Translations under genes and position numbers: made by a program | In this document: piece by piece, positions 8,183 to 18,593 of the stretch | How the letters are laid out: each line of letters starts with the position of its first letter | Numbering within the stretch: position 1 is the stretch's first letter | The notes under the pieces: generated by a model | The model's database searches: none | What the model was told of the DNA's origin: nothing | Seen by the model: the letters and a program-made list of their open reading frames with translations, nothing else | NCBI RefSeq assembly: GCF_003725335.1 | Contig: NZ_QIBY01000006.1 | Span: forward strand, 50,980 to 114,979 | DNA: 64,000 bases | Reading direction: 5' to 3' | From: Parvibacter caecicola | Lineage (GTDB): Bacteria > Actinomycetota > Coriobacteriia > Coriobacteriales > Eggerthellaceae

Positions 8183-9475
8183 TTACTCCGCGCAGCCCAG
8201 GTACTCGGCGGCTTTGCGGCCGATATCGTGACGATACTGCTTGCCCTCGAAGTTAATCAGGTCACAAGCCTCATAGGCCAGGTTGCGGGCCTCTTCGAAA
8301 GTTTTGCCGTGAGCCACCACGTTCAGCACACGGCCGCCGGCGGTGAGCAGCTCGCCATCAGCGTTGCGCACGGTGCCCGCATGGAACACCACCACGCCGT
8401 CGAGGTCTTCCGCCTCTTCGATTCCCAGAATCACCTTGCCCTTTTCGTAAGAACCGGGATAGCCCTCGCTGGCCAGCACCACGCACACCACCCAGTCGTC
8501 GGTCCAGCGCAAATCGATGTCCTCCGGGCGCCCTTCCGCCACCGCCAGCATGATTTGGGCCAGGTCGGACTCCAACTGAGGCAGCACTACCTGGGTTTCC
8601 GGATCGCCGAAACGGGCGTTGAATTCCACGATTTTCGGCCCCTCGGGGGTGAGCATGAAGCCGCCGTACAGGGTGCCGCGGTAGTCCAGCCCGAAGGGTT
8701 CGCGGGCCGTGGCGGCAGCGGCACGGGCCATGATGTCCTCCATGGCCGCCATCTCCTGCTCCGACACGATGGGCACCGGCGAGTACACGCCCATGCCACC
8801 GGTATTGGGGCCGGCATCGCCGTCGAAGGCGCGCTTGTGGTCTTGGGCCGCCACCATGGGGTGCGAAGTGCCGGCGGTCACGAACGACAGCAGCGAGCAC
8901 TCCGGCCCGGTCATGCACTCCTCTATCACCACGGTGCTGCCGGCCGCGCCGAACGCGCCGGCAAAGCACTCGCGCACCGCCTCTTCGGCGTCTTCCAGCT
9001 CTTCGGCCACCACTACGCCTTTGCCGGCGGCCAGGCCGTCGGCCTTGATGACGATGGGAGCCCCTTGCTGGCGCACGTAGGCCAGGGCGTCGGCTTCGTT
9101 ATCGAACACCGCGTAAGCGGCGGTGGGTATGTTGTTGTCCAGCATGAACTGCTTGGAATAGGCCTTCGACCCCTCCAGCTGGGCGCCGTCGGCGTTGGGG
9201 CCAAACACCGGCACGCCGGCTTCCCGCAGCGCATCGGCCACACCGGCCACCAGCGGGGCTTCGGGGCCCACTACCACCAGGCCAATATGGCGCTCCTGCA
9301 CAAACGCCAGCACCGCGGCGGCGTCCATCATGTCAAGGTCGGGCACGTTCTCGGCAATGTCGCCGGTGCCGCCGTTGCCCGGCGCCACGTACAGCACGTC
9401 CACCGAAGGCGACTTCCGCAGCGCCCAGGTTATGGCGTGCTCGCGGCCGCCGCTTCCCAAAACCAGTACGTTCAT
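8183..9475 (-). CDS. purD: Phosphoribosylamine-glycine ligase (PurD)
   Basis: A 430-residue GAR synthetase, the second step of purine synthesis, joining phosphoribosylamine and glycine with ATP. The N-terminal [11 protein letters not shown], the ATP-grasp glycine loop [15 protein letters not shown] and the signature [17 protein letters not shown] are all present at expected places, and the length is normal. The ATG at 9475 is one base after the purA stop, so both are read from one transcript and probably coupled. Confidence 0.97.
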   Translation of the reverse strand: MNVLVLGSGGREHAITWALRKSPSVDVLYVAPGNGGTGDIAENVPDLDMMDAAAVLAFVQERHIGLVVVGPEAPLVAGVADALREAGVPVFGPNADGAQLEGSKAYSKQFMLDNNIPTAAYAVFDNEADALAYVRQQGAPIVIKADGLAAGKGVVVAEELEDAEEAVRECFAGAFGAAGSTVVIEECMTGPECSLLSFVTAGTSHPMVAAQDHKRAFDGDAGPNTGGMGVYSPVPIVSEQEMAAMEDIMARAAAATAREPFGLDYRGTLYGGFMLTPEGPKIVEFNARFGDPETQVVLPQLESDLAQIMLAVAEGRPEDIDLRWTDDWVVCVVLASEGYPGSYEKGKVILGIEEAEDLDGVVVFHAGTVRNADGELLTAGGRVLNVVAHGKTFEEARNLAYEACDLINFEGKQYRHDIGRKAAEYLGCAE

Positions 9476-9476
9476 G

Positions 9477-10793
9477 CTATTCACCCCAGCCTCGGAAAAT
9501 GGTCTGATCGCGATCGGGGCCCACGGCAATAATGGAAATGGGCACCCCGGTAATCTCCTCCAGGTACTCCACGTACTTGCGAGCGTTCTCCGGCAGCTGC
9601 TCGTACTGGGTGCAGCCGGTGATGTCCACGCCCTTCCAGCCGGGCAGCTCCACGTACACCGGCTTCGCATGGAACAGCACGCTCTGCTGCATGGGGAAGT
9701 AGTCGTAGCGTTCGCCGTCGCACTCGTAAGCCACGCACACCTTGATGGTGTCGAAGGCGGAAAGCACGTCCAGCTTGGTAAGGGCCACGTCGGTCAGGCC
9801 GTTCACCTCGGCGGCGTAACGGCCAATCACCGCGTCGAACCATCCGCAGCGGCGCTTGCGGCCGGTTGTCACGCCAAACTCGTGGCCCACCGAGCACAGG
9901 GTTTCGCCGTCGGCGGCGTCCTGGCCCACGCCCCCTTCTTCGGGGAATTTCAGCTCCGTGGGGAAGGGGCCGCCGCCCACGCGGGTGACGTAAGCCTTCT
10001 CGATGCCCAGCACGCGATCCATGGCCTTGGGGCCCACGCCAGTGCCGGTGCACGCGCCGCCGGCGCAGCAAGAAGACGAGGTAACGTAGGGGTAAGTGCC
10101 GTGGTCGATGTCCAGCAGCGTGCCCTGCGCCCCCTCGAACAGGATGGACTTCCCTTCGCGACGCGCCTGGTTCAACAGCTGCGCGGTTTCGGCCATAAAC
10201 GGCTTCAGGATGCGGGCGTAAGGCAGATACTCTTCGCAGATTTCCTCCACCGTGTAGGTGTGCAGCCCGTAAATCTTCTCCAAAATGGGATTCTTCTGGG
10301 CCAGCACCGCCTCCAGCTTCATGCGGAACACGCGCTCGTCCATGAGGTCTTGCACGCGGATGCCCTTGCGGCCCATCTTGTCTTGGTAGCAGGGGCCGAT
10401 GCCGCGCTTGGTGGTGCCAATTTGGTTGCTGCCCAGGCGCTTCTCGTCAGCGCCGTCCAGGTCTTTGTGGTAAGGCATGATCACGTGGGCGTCGCAGCTG
10501 ATCTTCAGCTTGTCGCAGGAAATGCCCTCCGCCTGCAACATGGCCATTTCCTTCACCAGAACACCGGGGTCCACCACCACGCCGTTGCCGATGACCGGCG
10601 TGCAATCGGGGTACATCACCCCCGACGGCATGAGGTGCAGCGCCAATTTCTTGTCGCCGTGGATTACGGTGTGGCCGGCGTTGTTGCCGCCCTGGAAGCG
10701 CACCACGAAATCGTAGTCGCGGGCAATGAGGTCGGTGATCTTCCCCTTGCCTTCGTCGCCCCATTGGGCGCCCACCAGAACTGTGCTGGGCAT
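9477..10793 (-). CDS. purA: Adenylosuccinate synthetase (PurA)
   Basis: A 438-residue adenylosuccinate synthetase, which makes adenylosuccinate from IMP and aspartate using GTP. The N-terminal GTP-binding loop [17 protein letters not shown], the IMP-site GTTKRGIGP and [12 protein letters not shown] are all seen, and [13 protein letters not shown] matches the aspartate-binding region. Start 10793 follows GAAAGGA. It is the first gene of a purA-purD operon. Confidence 0.97.
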   Translation of the reverse strand: MPSTVLVGAQWGDEGKGKITDLIARDYDFVVRFQGGNNAGHTVIHGDKKLALHLMPSGVMYPDCTPVIGNGVVVDPGVLVKEMAMLQAEGISCDKLKISCDAHVIMPYHKDLDGADEKRLGSNQIGTTKRGIGPCYQDKMGRKGIRVQDLMDERVFRMKLEAVLAQKNPILEKIYGLHTYTVEEICEEYLPYARILKPFMAETAQLLNQARREGKSILFEGAQGTLLDIDHGTYPYVTSSSCCAGGACTGTGVGPKAMDRVLGIEKAYVTRVGGGPFPTELKFPEEGGVGQDAADGETLCSVGHEFGVTTGRKRRCGWFDAVIGRYAAEVNGLTDVALTKLDVLSAFDTIKVCVAYECDGERYDYFPMQQSVLFHAKPVYVELPGWKGVDITGCTQYEQLPENARKYVEYLEEITGVPISIIAVGPDRDQTIFRGWGE

Positions 10794-10878
10794 AAAGCCT
10801 GTCCTTTCGTTGCGCAGGGCGAAGGCCCCGCTAAAAAGATGCCTCTCACGGATTACGAACGGTCGTCCGAACCCGCCA

Positions 10879-10889
10879 ATTATAGTATA
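10879..10889 (-). promoter_or_regulatory. Possible -10 region for purA-purD
   Basis: Overlapping TATACT and TATAAT hexamers on the minus strand, about 90 bp before the purA start. No good -35 element is visible at 16-18 bp. Confidence 0.3.
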
Positions 10890-11022
10890 GGAAGCCCCTG
10901 TTGCCGGGCTTCTGGGCGGGTCATTTCGCGCAAGGAACACGGGAAGCGCCGGAAGGGCGAACTGGTGCAACGGCCTGCTATTTTCAAGGGCGGCGAACCG
11001 CCGCGCTGGCGCCCCTGCCGGC

Positions 11023-13263
11023 TTACAGGTTCAGTTGGGTGGCGGTGGGGTCGGCGGCTATCAGGGCGTCGGCCACTTCTTGGTGGCAAGTCATCACGAT
11101 CACCTGACGATGGCGGGCCAGCTCGGCCAGGGCGCGGGCGGCCCCAGCGCGTCGCTTCGCATCAAAATTCACCAGAATGTCGTCCGCCAGCACTGGCACC
11201 GATGCCCCCACGTTGTCGGCCACAATCAGCAGCGCGATGCGCATGGCCAGGTACAGCTGCTGGCACGTACCCAGCGAAAGCTGCAGCACGTTGCAGGTTT
11301 CCATCAGGCTGTTGGTCACTTGCAGCTCGCCTTCGGGGGTGGGGCTCACGCTCACCCAGCGGCCGTCGGTCATCAGCGCCAGAAAACGGCCGGCCATGCG
11401 GTACACCTCCGGCTGGCTCTTCGACTCCCACCGGGTTATGGCCCCCTCCAGCATCCGCCGCGCCAGCAGCAGCCGGGCGAACTCGCGGTTGGAGTCTTTG
11501 ATGCGGGTTTCCACCTCTTGCAGCTGCAGCTTCAGCTGGTCGAAATCGTGAGCGCGCCGCCCCTGAGCCAGCACTTCTTTCAGCTGCCCGTACTGGGCGT
11601 TCAGGGAGTTGGCCGTTTCCTGCAGCCCTTCGCGGTTGGCGGTGCGGCGCGCTAGCTCGTCGCGCATTTCCTCCAGCGGCATGTCCAGCGCCACCTCAGC
11701 GCGGCGCCGGTGCTCCGCCGCCTCTTGCGCCAGCTGCTGCTCCCGCTGGCGAAGGTCGGAGATGCGGGCCATCGCCGCTTTGCGCGTTTGCAGGTCAAGC
11801 GTCATTTCCGCCCGCACCTGGCGCGCCTCGTCCAAAAGCGCCAGCGCGCCGCTCAGGCTGCCGCCCGCTTCCTCAAGCCCCGCTTCTTCCAGCTGCAGCA
11901 CCGCTTCTTCCTCATTGGCCCGCTCGTCGGCACGGCACGATTCCAGCTTCTTCTGGTCTTGCACCATCACCCATCGGGCGTCCTCCAGCTTGACGGCGAT
12001 GTCCACCTGCGGGCCAGGGCGCATGATGAGAATGAAGGCCGCTACGGTCATGATGAGGGCAAATGCTATCAGCGCCACCCCCAACGCCATGAACGAGAAA
12101 GCGCGCACCGCGTAACCGCGCATCAGCAGCGCCACGCCGCACACCAAGATGATGGCCAAAAGCGCCACCGGCAGCGCCGCCCGCAGCAGCTTCTGTCGCT
12201 CGGCGCGGGAACGGCCCGCCGACTCATCGCCGGCAGAAGCCCCCAACCCCTGGGCTTCCCGCAGGGCATCGTAGGCGGCCTTCGATGCGGAATAATGGTC
12301 GCGGGCCAAGTCGGTGGATTGGGCCAGCCGCTGCCGCCGCGACTGCAAGCGCGCCACCGTCTCCCGCAGCTGCCGCTCTTCCGGCGCCGAAAGATGCGCC
12401 AGAGTGCTGCCCACCAGCGCTTCCTTTTCCTGGTAAGCACGGGCGGCGGCCGACCGCTCCGCTTCCAACTGGGCCTTTTCCTGGGCGATGGCCTCTTGCT
12501 CCTGCTCCACCCGCGCAAGCGCCGCCACCGCCGCCGTAAGGGTGTCGGTCTGCCGGTTCAGCTTTGCCAACCGCTCGGCCAGGCCGTCCCGCTGCGGCTG
12601 CAATTCCCGCAGCTGGCGCTCTTGGCCGCACAGTCGCTCCGCCTCTTCGCCCGCCTTCTGCACCTGGGCCCGTAGCTGAGCGCGCTCCTCGGCCAGCCGC
12701 ACCAACGAATGGGGGCAGCCGGTGCTGCGGGAGGTGTATTCCGCCAGCTGGTCGTTCACCTGGCGAAGGGCCACCGCCGGGCTAGAGCCGGTGCCTGACC
12801 CCGCCGTCAGCAGCTTGGCGGTGATGTCGGGGGTGCTGCGCAGCGAGCGCAACTCGTCGCTGTTCAGGGAAAAAATGGTGCGGAAGGTTTCCTTGTCGAT
12901 GTCGGCCACCAGCGCCGCGTCCCCCTGCAGGCCGTCGCTGTTGCGCTTGCGGGATAACTCCGTCAGCGAAACCTCGTCTTCCGCAGTAGCCTGGCGCGAG
13001 GCGAACAGCAGGCTGCCGGCCCGCTCGCCGTCTTCCGGCTTGTAGGTGTTGCGGCGGCCGCGGGCGTCTTCCCAACCAAACAGCACGCCTCCCACGAAAG
13101 CGGCAAGAGTGCTTTTGCCTGCCTCGTTGGGGCCGAATACCACGTTGAGCCCTGGGCTAAACGGCCCCACCACCTTGCGGGCCATGGCACCGAATCGAAC
13201 CAGAGAAGCAAATTTCAGGTAGGGTGCCCTGGCCAGCGCGTCGGGCAAAAGCGGCGTGCTCAT
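11023..13263 (-). CDS. Rad50/SMC-like AAA ATPase with membrane hairpin (YhaN type)
   Basis: A 746-residue ATPase. Walker [10 protein letters not shown] is near residue 45, and the C-terminal half holds the signature-like [17 protein letters not shown] and the Walker [12 protein letters not shown]. Between the ATPase halves lie long coiled coils interrupted near residues 355-412 by two hydrophobic helices, as in YhaN/YhaA-type proteins, so the molecule may sit on the membrane. It overlaps the upstream metallophosphoesterase by 4 bp (ATGA), the arrangement of an SbcCD/Mre11-Rad50-like complex. Its role in DNA end processing is inferred from that pairing. Confidence 0.85.
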   Translation of the reverse strand: MSTPLLPDALARAPYLKFASLVRFGAMARKVVGPFSPGLNVVFGPNEAGKSTLAAFVGGVLFGWEDARGRRNTYKPEDGERAGSLLFASRQATAEDEVSLTELSRKRNSDGLQGDAALVADIDKETFRTIFSLNSDELRSLRSTPDITAKLLTAGSGTGSSPAVALRQVNDQLAEYTSRSTGCPHSLVRLAEERAQLRAQVQKAGEEAERLCGQERQLRELQPQRDGLAERLAKLNRQTDTLTAAVAALARVEQEQEAIAQEKAQLEAERSAAARAYQEKEALVGSTLAHLSAPEERQLRETVARLQSRRQRLAQSTDLARDHYSASKAAYDALREAQGLGASAGDESAGRSRAERQKLLRAALPVALLAIILVCGVALLMRGYAVRAFSFMALGVALIAFALIMTVAAFILIMRPGPQVDIAVKLEDARWVMVQDQKKLESCRADERANEEEAVLQLEEAGLEEAGGSLSGALALLDEARQVRAEMTLDLQTRKAAMARISDLRQREQQLAQEAAEHRRRAEVALDMPLEEMRDELARRTANREGLQETANSLNAQYGQLKEVLAQGRRAHDFDQLKLQLQEVETRIKDSNREFARLLLARRMLEGAITRWESKSQPEVYRMAGRFLALMTDGRWVSVSPTPEGELQVTNSLMETCNVLQLSLGTCQQLYLAMRIALLIVADNVGASVPVLADDILVNFDAKRRAGAARALAELARHRQVIVMTCHQEVADALIAADPTATQLNL

Positions 13264-14534
13264 CGGCCCTCCTCTGCCACTAGCAGGTCCAGCACCAGGT
13301 TTTCCGCCTGCTGGGCCAGCTCATCGATGGAATCGATGGCCTCTCCGGGCATGGGCAGCCCGCAGCGCAGGAATTCCTCCTGCAGATAGGCCACCTGCCC
13401 CGCGCGGTCGGCCTGCAAGCTTTCCGACGCGCTCAGCAACGCAGCCGGGAACAGCCCTTCTTCCCGCAGCACGTCCTTTTGGATGGGCAGCACCGTGGCG
13501 TCCAGCAGGGCGTCGCAGAAGAAATCGCCGTAAGAATCGTTCAGCTGCAGCCGCAAATCCTCCAGCAGACCGGGGCGCCGCAGCACTTCGTGCAACGGCG
13601 TGGTGCCGGTGAGGGTGATGCGGGTGACCATCTGCTCGCAGCAGGCGCGGCCGTTCACAGCGAACAGCCGCCGCATCACGGTTTGCACCACATCGGGCAG
13701 GGCGCGGCATTCGGAAATGTCCACCTGCAGCAGCTCCCAGTCCACCTGGGCCGTGGGCACAAATTCCGCCCGGTTCGGGGCGCCCTCTTCCAGCGTTACC
13801 AGGAACACGCCCCGCTTTCCGGTTTCGCGGATGTCGCGCCCTTGGATGCAACCGGGAAACACCAGCTTGGGGTCGGTTTCGCTGTCGCGCCAGGGCATGT
13901 GGATATGCCCCAGAGCCCAGTAGTCGAAGCCGGCGTGGCGCAGCTCCAGCGGGTTGGCCGGCGCCTTCACCGGGTCCAGGTGCAGCCCGGTGTGCAGCAC
14001 CCCCACGCCGAAGGGGGCCTGCGCCCCCGCGGGGCCCAGCGCCTCATCGGCGGCGCGGCGGGTAAGGCCCCAGGCAATGTCGTCATCGCCCGACCACACG
14101 CGATTGTAGTAGCTGCGGCCGCCCAGCACGCACAGCGGCCGCCCGTCGCGGCGGTACAGCGTGAAGTCGGGTTTTTCGGGGCTGAACAGGTAACTTGACG
14201 CCGGCAGTTCACCGAAATCGCGGCGCCAGGCGGTATAAGGGTCGTGGTTGCCAGTGCACAGGTACAGCGGAATGCCCGCCGCATCCAGCCGCCGACAGCC
14301 CTCGAAGAAGCGAGCGTAATCGGCATAGGAAGCGCGGGCCTGGTCGAAAATGTCGCCGGCAATGATCACGAAGTCCACCGCCCGCTCCACCGCCAGGTCA
14401 ATCACCTGGTTGTAGGCCTGGCCGATGGCCTCCGCCAGTCGGTCGGCCCATTGGGGGGAAAGCCCGCGCAGCCCGCGGAAAGGCGCCCCCAGATGGAGGT
14501 CGGCCGCGTGCAGGAATGTCAGCTTTTCCGCCAC
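13260..14534 (-). CDS. Mre11/SbcD-like metallophosphoesterase (YhaO type)
   Basis: A 424-residue calcineurin-like phosphoesterase. Metal-ligand motifs occur in order: HAADLHLGAPF at residues 9-19, IIAGDIFDQA, TGNHDPY and ALGHIHMPW. This is the Mre11/SbcD/YhaO layout, a Mn-dependent nuclease that works with an SMC-like ATPase. The next gene, overlapping by 4 bp, encodes that ATPase. It begins 5 bp after the end of dnaB, so it may be co-transcribed with dnaB. Confidence 0.88.
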   Translation of the reverse strand: MAEKLTFLHAADLHLGAPFRGLRGLSPQWADRLAEAIGQAYNQVIDLAVERAVDFVIIAGDIFDQARASYADYARFFEGCRRLDAAGIPLYLCTGNHDPYTAWRRDFGELPASSYLFSPEKPDFTLYRRDGRPLCVLGGRSYYNRVWSGDDDIAWGLTRRAADEALGPAGAQAPFGVGVLHTGLHLDPVKAPANPLELRHAGFDYWALGHIHMPWRDSETDPKLVFPGCIQGRDIRETGKRGVFLVTLEEGAPNRAEFVPTAQVDWELLQVDISECRALPDVVQTVMRRLFAVNGRACCEQMVTRITLTGTTPLHEVLRRPGLLEDLRLQLNDSYGDFFCDALLDATVLPIQKDVLREEGLFPAALLSASESLQADRAGQVAYLQEEFLRCGLPMPGEAIDSIDELAQQAENLVLDLLVAEEGR

Positions 14535-14539
14535 TGCCC

Positions 14540-15982
14540 CTAGAACCCGCGCGGGTTGGATTCGTCGTAGAAGTCCATGAACTTGGTGAACTCCGCCTGG
14601 AATGCCAGCGGAATATCGCGGGTGGCGCCATTGCGGTGCTTTGCCACAATCAGCATGGCCTGCCCCAAATCGGGACGGTCGGCGTCTTCCGCCTCGGTTT
14701 CGTCCATCGAGCGGTCGATGAACATAACGATGTCGGCGTCCTGTTCGATAGAGCCGGATTCGCGCAGGTCGGAAAGCTGCGGCCGCTTCTTGCCGCGCAT
14801 CTCCACCGCACGGGACAGCTGCGAAAGGGCAATCACCGGCATGTCCATTTCCTTGGCCAGCACCTTCAGGCCACGGGAAATCTCGCCCACTTCCACGGCG
14901 CGGTTGCCGTCGCGGCGGGCGGCGGGCGGCTGCATCAGCTGCAGGTAGTCAACGATGATCAGACCCTTCTTCTCTCCCACGGCGTGGCGCAGCTCGCGGC
15001 GCGCCTTCGCCCGCGCTTCCAAAATGGAAAGGCCGGGGCTGTCGTCGATGAACAAATCCAGCTGCGACAAGATGCCCGACGCATCGGCCAGGGCGGCCCA
15101 GTCGGATTCCTGGATGCTGCCGGCGCGGATTTTCGACAGGCTGAGGCACGCCTCCGAGCACAGCATCCTCTGCACCAGCTGGGCGGCGCTCATTTCCAAC
15201 GAGAAGAAGGCCACCGACGTGCCCGCTTTCGCCGCGTTCACCGCCAGGTTCAGGGCAAACGAGGTTTTGCCCACGCCGGGGCGAGCCGCCAGGATTACCA
15301 GGTCGCCGCCGCGCAGGCCGTGGATCAGCTGATCCACATCGCGAAACCCGGTGGGCACGCCGGCGATAGCGCCGCGCTGGGCCGACAGCACCGTCAGCTC
15401 TTCGTACACGTCGTTGATGAGGGAGTCCATCTTCACGAACGACGAGCTCACGCGCTTCTCGGTTACGTTGAACAGGGTTTTCTCCGCCTCTTCCACCACC
15501 GAGTTCAAATCGTCGGGGGCATCGTAGGCCAGGGCGTTGATTTCGGCGGCGGCGAACACCAGCTCGCGCAGGATGGCGTTGCGCTTCACGATTTCGGTGT
15601 GGCGCTGCCAGTTGTTCAGGGCGTAAGTGTCCATGGTAAGCCCGATGAGGTAATCGGCGCCGCCCACGGAATCCAGCTGGTTCTTCGACTTCAGGGTGTC
15701 CGCCAGCACCAACGGGTCTACGGGAATGCGCCGCAGCGTGAGGTCCACGATGGACTCGAAGATGATGCGGTGCGCCGGCCGGAAGAAGTTTTCGGGCTTC
15801 AGCTTCAGCACCACTTCCTCGGTGGCCTCGCTGTTCAGCATGCATGCGGCCAGCACCGCCTCTTCCGCTTCCACATTCTGAGGCAGCTGCACCTGCTTGG
15901 CCGGGTCTAGGTAAGCCGCGCGCGAACCGTCGCCGCGCGAACCGCCATCGCGTCGCCCCTGCCCATTGCCATTGTTTGCCAT
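14540..15982 (-). CDS. dnaB: Replicative DNA helicase (DnaB)
   Basis: A 480-residue DnaB, the hexameric 5'-3' helicase of the fork. The N-terminal primase-interacting domain (LPQNVEAEEAVLAACM), the RecA-like core with Walker A AARPGVGKTSFALN, VDYLQLMQ and LSQLSRAVEMR are clear. I take the ATG at 15982, where GGGAG precedes and the Asn/Gly/Arg-rich tail begins; an in-frame ATG at 16006 also has AGAGGGA and cannot be excluded. A terminator separates it from rplI. Confidence 0.96.
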   Translation of the reverse strand: MANNGNGQGRRDGGSRGDGSRAAYLDPAKQVQLPQNVEAEEAVLAACMLNSEATEEVVLKLKPENFFRPAHRIIFESIVDLTLRRIPVDPLVLADTLKSKNQLDSVGGADYLIGLTMDTYALNNWQRHTEIVKRNAILRELVFAAAEINALAYDAPDDLNSVVEEAEKTLFNVTEKRVSSSFVKMDSLINDVYEELTVLSAQRGAIAGVPTGFRDVDQLIHGLRGGDLVILAARPGVGKTSFALNLAVNAAKAGTSVAFFSLEMSAAQLVQRMLCSEACLSLSKIRAGSIQESDWAALADASGILSQLDLFIDDSPGLSILEARAKARRELRHAVGEKKGLIIVDYLQLMQPPAARRDGNRAVEVGEISRGLKVLAKEMDMPVIALSQLSRAVEMRGKKRPQLSDLRESGSIEQDADIVMFIDRSMDETEAEDADRPDLGQAMLIVAKHRNGATRDIPLAFQAEFTKFMDFYDESNPRGF

Positions 15983-16142
15983 GAAACACTCCCGAATCGC
16001 ACTCATGTTCCCTCTGTTTGGAACCCAACATTTTAGCGCACCCCGGCCCACCCCGATGGCCGCCGACGCCAACTCCAGAAAAAGCCATCAGCTGGCGAAC
16101 GCGCACCGCGGCAACTCCGCAAGGCCGTCTGCCGCCGCGGAT

Positions 16143-16208
16143 AAAAAAAGCCCCTCGGAGCCTGCTGTTGCAACCATCGGTCGCAAGCAGCACTTCTCCA
16201 AGGGGCTT
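16143..16208 (-). terminator. Terminator of the rpsF-ssb-rpsR-rplI operon
   Basis: On the minus strand AAGCCCCTTGGAGAAG pairs imperfectly with CTCCGAGGGGCTT and runs into seven T residues, about 50 bp after rplI. Confidence 0.8.
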
Positions 16209-16253
16209 CGCAGCTCAAAGGCTTATCGGCCTGAACGCGCAGAAGCTAGCAGG

Positions 16254-16796
16254 CTAGTCCTCCACAACCTCCACGTCCACTACCTCTTCGGCAGGGGTTT
16301 CGGCGTCGGCGATGGCCTCTTCCACGGCTTCCTCGGCCTCGGCGGTCTCGGGATCGTCACCGATGACCACGGTAACGGTGCCCTTGATGTCGCGGTAGAT
16401 GGAAACCACCACTTCGTGCACACCGGCGGTCTTGATGGGCTTGTTCAGCTCGACGCGGCGCTTGTCCACCTCGATGCCCAGGGTAGCGTTGATGGCGTCA
16501 GCCACCATGGTGGAGGTAACCGAGCCGAACAGCTGGCCCTCTTCGCCAATCTGAGCCTCCACGGGAATGCGGGCGGCATCCAGCTGAGCCTTCAGGGCCT
16601 GGGCGTCGGCGATGCGGGTTTCCTCGCGCTTGGCAATGTTCTTGCGCTTGGCTTCCAGCTGCTTGATGTTGCCCGGGGTGGCCTTGATGGCGTAGCCCTC
16701 GGTGAGCAGGAAGTTGTTGGCGAAGCCAGGGGCCACATCGATGATGTCGCCTTCACCGCCCTTGCCACGAAGCTCTTTCAGAAGAATAACTTTCAT
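16254..16796 (-). CDS. rplI: 50S ribosomal protein L9 (bL9)
   Basis: A 180-residue bL9, which binds 23S rRNA domain V at the L1-stalk side. The N-domain MKVILLKELRGKGGEGDII and the linker with NFLLTEGYAIKAT are typical, as is the C-domain LFGSVTS. Compared with the usual roughly 150 residues it carries an acidic C-terminal tail of about 30 residues rich in Glu and Ala. It is the last gene of the operon, 11 bp after rpsR. Confidence 0.97.
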   Translation of the reverse strand: MKVILLKELRGKGGEGDIIDVAPGFANNFLLTEGYAIKATPGNIKQLEAKRKNIAKREETRIADAQALKAQLDAARIPVEAQIGEEGQLFGSVTSTMVADAINATLGIEVDKRRVELNKPIKTAGVHEVVVSIYRDIKGTVTVVIGDDPETAEAEEAVEEAIADAETPAEEVVDVEVVED

Positions 16797-16807
16797 ACCG
16801 GCACCTC

Positions 16808-17068
16808 CTAGCGATTACGGCGATCGCCACGACCGCTTACCGCAGGGACGGAGTAGGGCATGAGCGCCATCACGCGGGCACGCTTCACGGCATTGGCAAT
16901 GTCGCGCTGGTGCTGGGTGCAGGCGCCGGTCACGCGACGGGGCTTGATTTTGCCGCGGTCGGTGACAAATTTGCGCAGCATCTGGGTGTCTTTGTAGTCG
17001 ATGTACTCAGTTTCCTCTTTGCAGAACTGGCAGTACTTACGACGAGGCTGCTTTGCATAGTCAGACAT
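16808..17068 (-). CDS. rpsR: 30S ribosomal protein S18 (bS18)
   Basis: An 86-residue bS18, partner of bS6 on the 30S platform. [11 protein letters not shown] gives a CxxC pair and [18 protein letters not shown] the conserved RNA-binding helix with a third Cys, so this is a Cys-containing (possibly zinc-binding) form. The start at 17068 is chosen because GAGG sits 9 bp upstream; an ATG at 17074 is only 3 bp from it. Confidence 0.96.
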   Translation of the reverse strand: MSDYAKQPRRKYCQFCKEETEYIDYKDTQMLRKFVTDRGKIKPRRVTGACTQHQRDIANAVKRARVMALMPYSVPAVSGRGDRRNR

Positions 17069-17092
17069 GTGCATTAACCTCAAACTTTCGTC

Positions 17093-17668
17093 TTAGAATG
17101 GGATTTCTTCGTCATACGCCGAAGAAGAGGTGTCGATCACGTTGCCGTCGGGGTAAGCCGGGGCAGCGGGAGCGGGCGCCACGGGGGCACCGCCGTCGTA
17201 CACCGGGGCCGCAGGAGCTGCGGGGGCCTGGTACACCGGCGGCTGAACCGGAGCCGGGGGCTGGTACACGGGAGCAGCGGGGGCCTGGCCGTAATTGCCA
17301 TAACCACCCTGCTGACCGTAGCCGCCCTGACCGCCGTCGGAGCGCTGGGACATGAGCTCAATCTCGTCCACAATCACTTCCACCTTGCTGCGCTTCTGGC
17401 CGTCGCGCTCCCATTGGCTGTAGCGCAGTTTGCCCTCCACGCACACCTTCGAGCCCTTGTGCAGAAAGCGGCTGACGCTTTCGGCGCGGCTGCCGAACAT
17501 GGTGCAATCGATGAAGTTGGGAACGTCTTCCCACTCGCCGGTAGAGGCGTTGCGACGACGGTCGTTCACCGCAATGCCAAAACCCATGACGGGCATGGAG
17601 CTGGCCGTGGAACGCATCTCCGGATCGCGGGTAAGGTTGCCACTGATGATGACTCTGTTGATGCTCAT
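17093..17668 (-). CDS. ssb: Single-stranded DNA-binding protein
   Basis: A 191-residue SSB. Residues 1-110 form the OB fold (INRVIISGNLTRDPEMR, FIDCTMFGSRAESVSRF), followed by a Gly/Gln and then Pro/Ala-rich flexible linker and the acidic tip YDEEIPF that recruits partner proteins. It lies between rpsF and rpsR, as in most bacteria, within one operon. Confidence 0.97.
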   Translation of the reverse strand: MSINRVIISGNLTRDPEMRSTASSMPVMGFGIAVNDRRRNASTGEWEDVPNFIDCTMFGSRAESVSRFLHKGSKVCVEGKLRYSQWERDGQKRSKVEVIVDEIELMSQRSDGGQGGYGQQGGYGNYGQAPAAPVYQPPAPVQPPVYQAPAAPAAPVYDGGAPVAPAPAAPAYPDGNVIDTSSSAYDEEIPF

Positions 17669-17711
17669 GTTTCCTCTTCTCTAGCGGACGGCTGGGCCGT
17701 CCATTGATTTC

Positions 17712-18005
17712 TTAGTCGCGATCGGTGCGAGCCACGATCATGTGGCGCTCTACGGCATCGGTGATGCGCAGAACACGCTCCAGCTCGGCAATGCTCTGAG
17801 GATCTGCATGGAAATCAATGAGGGTGTAATCACCATCGGTAAGACCGTTGATCTCATAAGCGAGTTTGCGTTTGCCCCAGTTGTCAACGTTGTCGATCTG
17901 GCCCTCAGCGGAAACGATAGTGGTTTCGATGCGCTTCATCACGCCGGCACGAGTTTCATCGTTGATGGTGGGAGCAACAAAAAACAGCAGTTCATAAGCC
18001 TTCAT
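17712..18005 (-). CDS. rpsF: 30S ribosomal protein S6 (bS6)
   Basis: A 97-residue bS6 (MKAYELLFFVAPTI at the start, WGKRKLAYEINGLTDG in the middle), which pairs with bS18 on the 30S platform. ATG 18005 has a near-perfect GGAGGTGA 5 bp upstream, so the in-frame ATG seven codons earlier is rejected. First gene of the rpsF-ssb-rpsR-rplI operon. Confidence 0.97.
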   Translation of the reverse strand: MKAYELLFFVAPTINDETRAGVMKRIETTIVSAEGQIDNVDNWGKRKLAYEINGLTDGDYTLIDFHADPQSIAELERVLRITDAVERHMIVARTDRD

Positions 18006-18080
18006 TAGTTCACCTCCTCTGGACATGTACGGCCCCGGTTCGGTGCAGAAGGCTCATTCCGGGGCAGGATTAGCCCGCTT

Positions 18081-18109
18081 ATTCTAGGTAAAGTCTTCCA
18101 ACAGTGCAA
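18081..18109 (-). promoter_or_regulatory. Promoter of the rpsF operon
   Basis: On the minus strand TTGCAC (18104-18109), a 17-bp spacer and TAGAAT (18081-18086), about 75 bp before the rpsF start. Good sigma-70 type match. Confidence 0.7.
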
Positions 18110-18562
18110 GCCCTCCTTCTCCCAACGGCATGCGAAACCCACAAACCAATTGCGACGCCTCCTTTTTGGACCCCGGAAGGCCGCCCCTCCCCGCAGCAGC
18201 TGCGCCAGGATGCGCGGAGAAGCAAAGCCTTCTGGAACTCGGCGGTCTGACGCACCGGGTTCACAACGCCGGGCCCTGCAGAAGCCGCAACGAGCAAAGG
18301 ACCTCACGGCCGAGTTAAAGAATGTCGCGTCTGCGACCAAAGCGTTTGGGTATCCGTGGTGCGGCCCCCTGCCCTTTGCGGCTCTAGGGCCATCATAGGT
18401 TCCGCAATCGCCAACGCGGCGCCAAACGGCTATCAGCCCGATATCACGTCAACCGGCAAAAAGCGCCGCATCGGACGGGTTTCGCCAACAAATTTTCGCC
18501 AGACTTACCGCAAATTCGCCCCAATCCCCCATCCCCCTTTCGCCAAATTTTCGCCATGTGGG
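18110..18562. other. Gene-free stretch between rpsF and the AstE-like pair
   Basis: No gene or RNA recognised in roughly 450 bp. Short frames on both strands look non-coding. Confidence 0.45.
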
Positions 18563-18593
18563 GCGTGTCAGGGAGACGTGCACTCTTGGACGC
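18563..18593. repeat. Variant of palindromic repeat family E
   Basis: Degenerate hairpin (GCGTGTC...GGACGC) with the AGGGAGACGTGCAC core of the E family, touching the stop codon of the AstE-like gene. Confidence 0.5.

Noticed and set aside
9195..11501. Very long open frame antisense to purD, purA and the YhaN-type ATPase gene
   Set aside because: It is antisense to three clear genes, has no family character and is rich in His, Gly and Ala, as expected for the complement of GC-rich codons.
15983..16006. Longer DnaB starting at the ATG at 16006
   Set aside because: It has a possible ribosome binding site but adds eight residues not typical of DnaB; the site at 15982 also has one. Kept as an alternative only.
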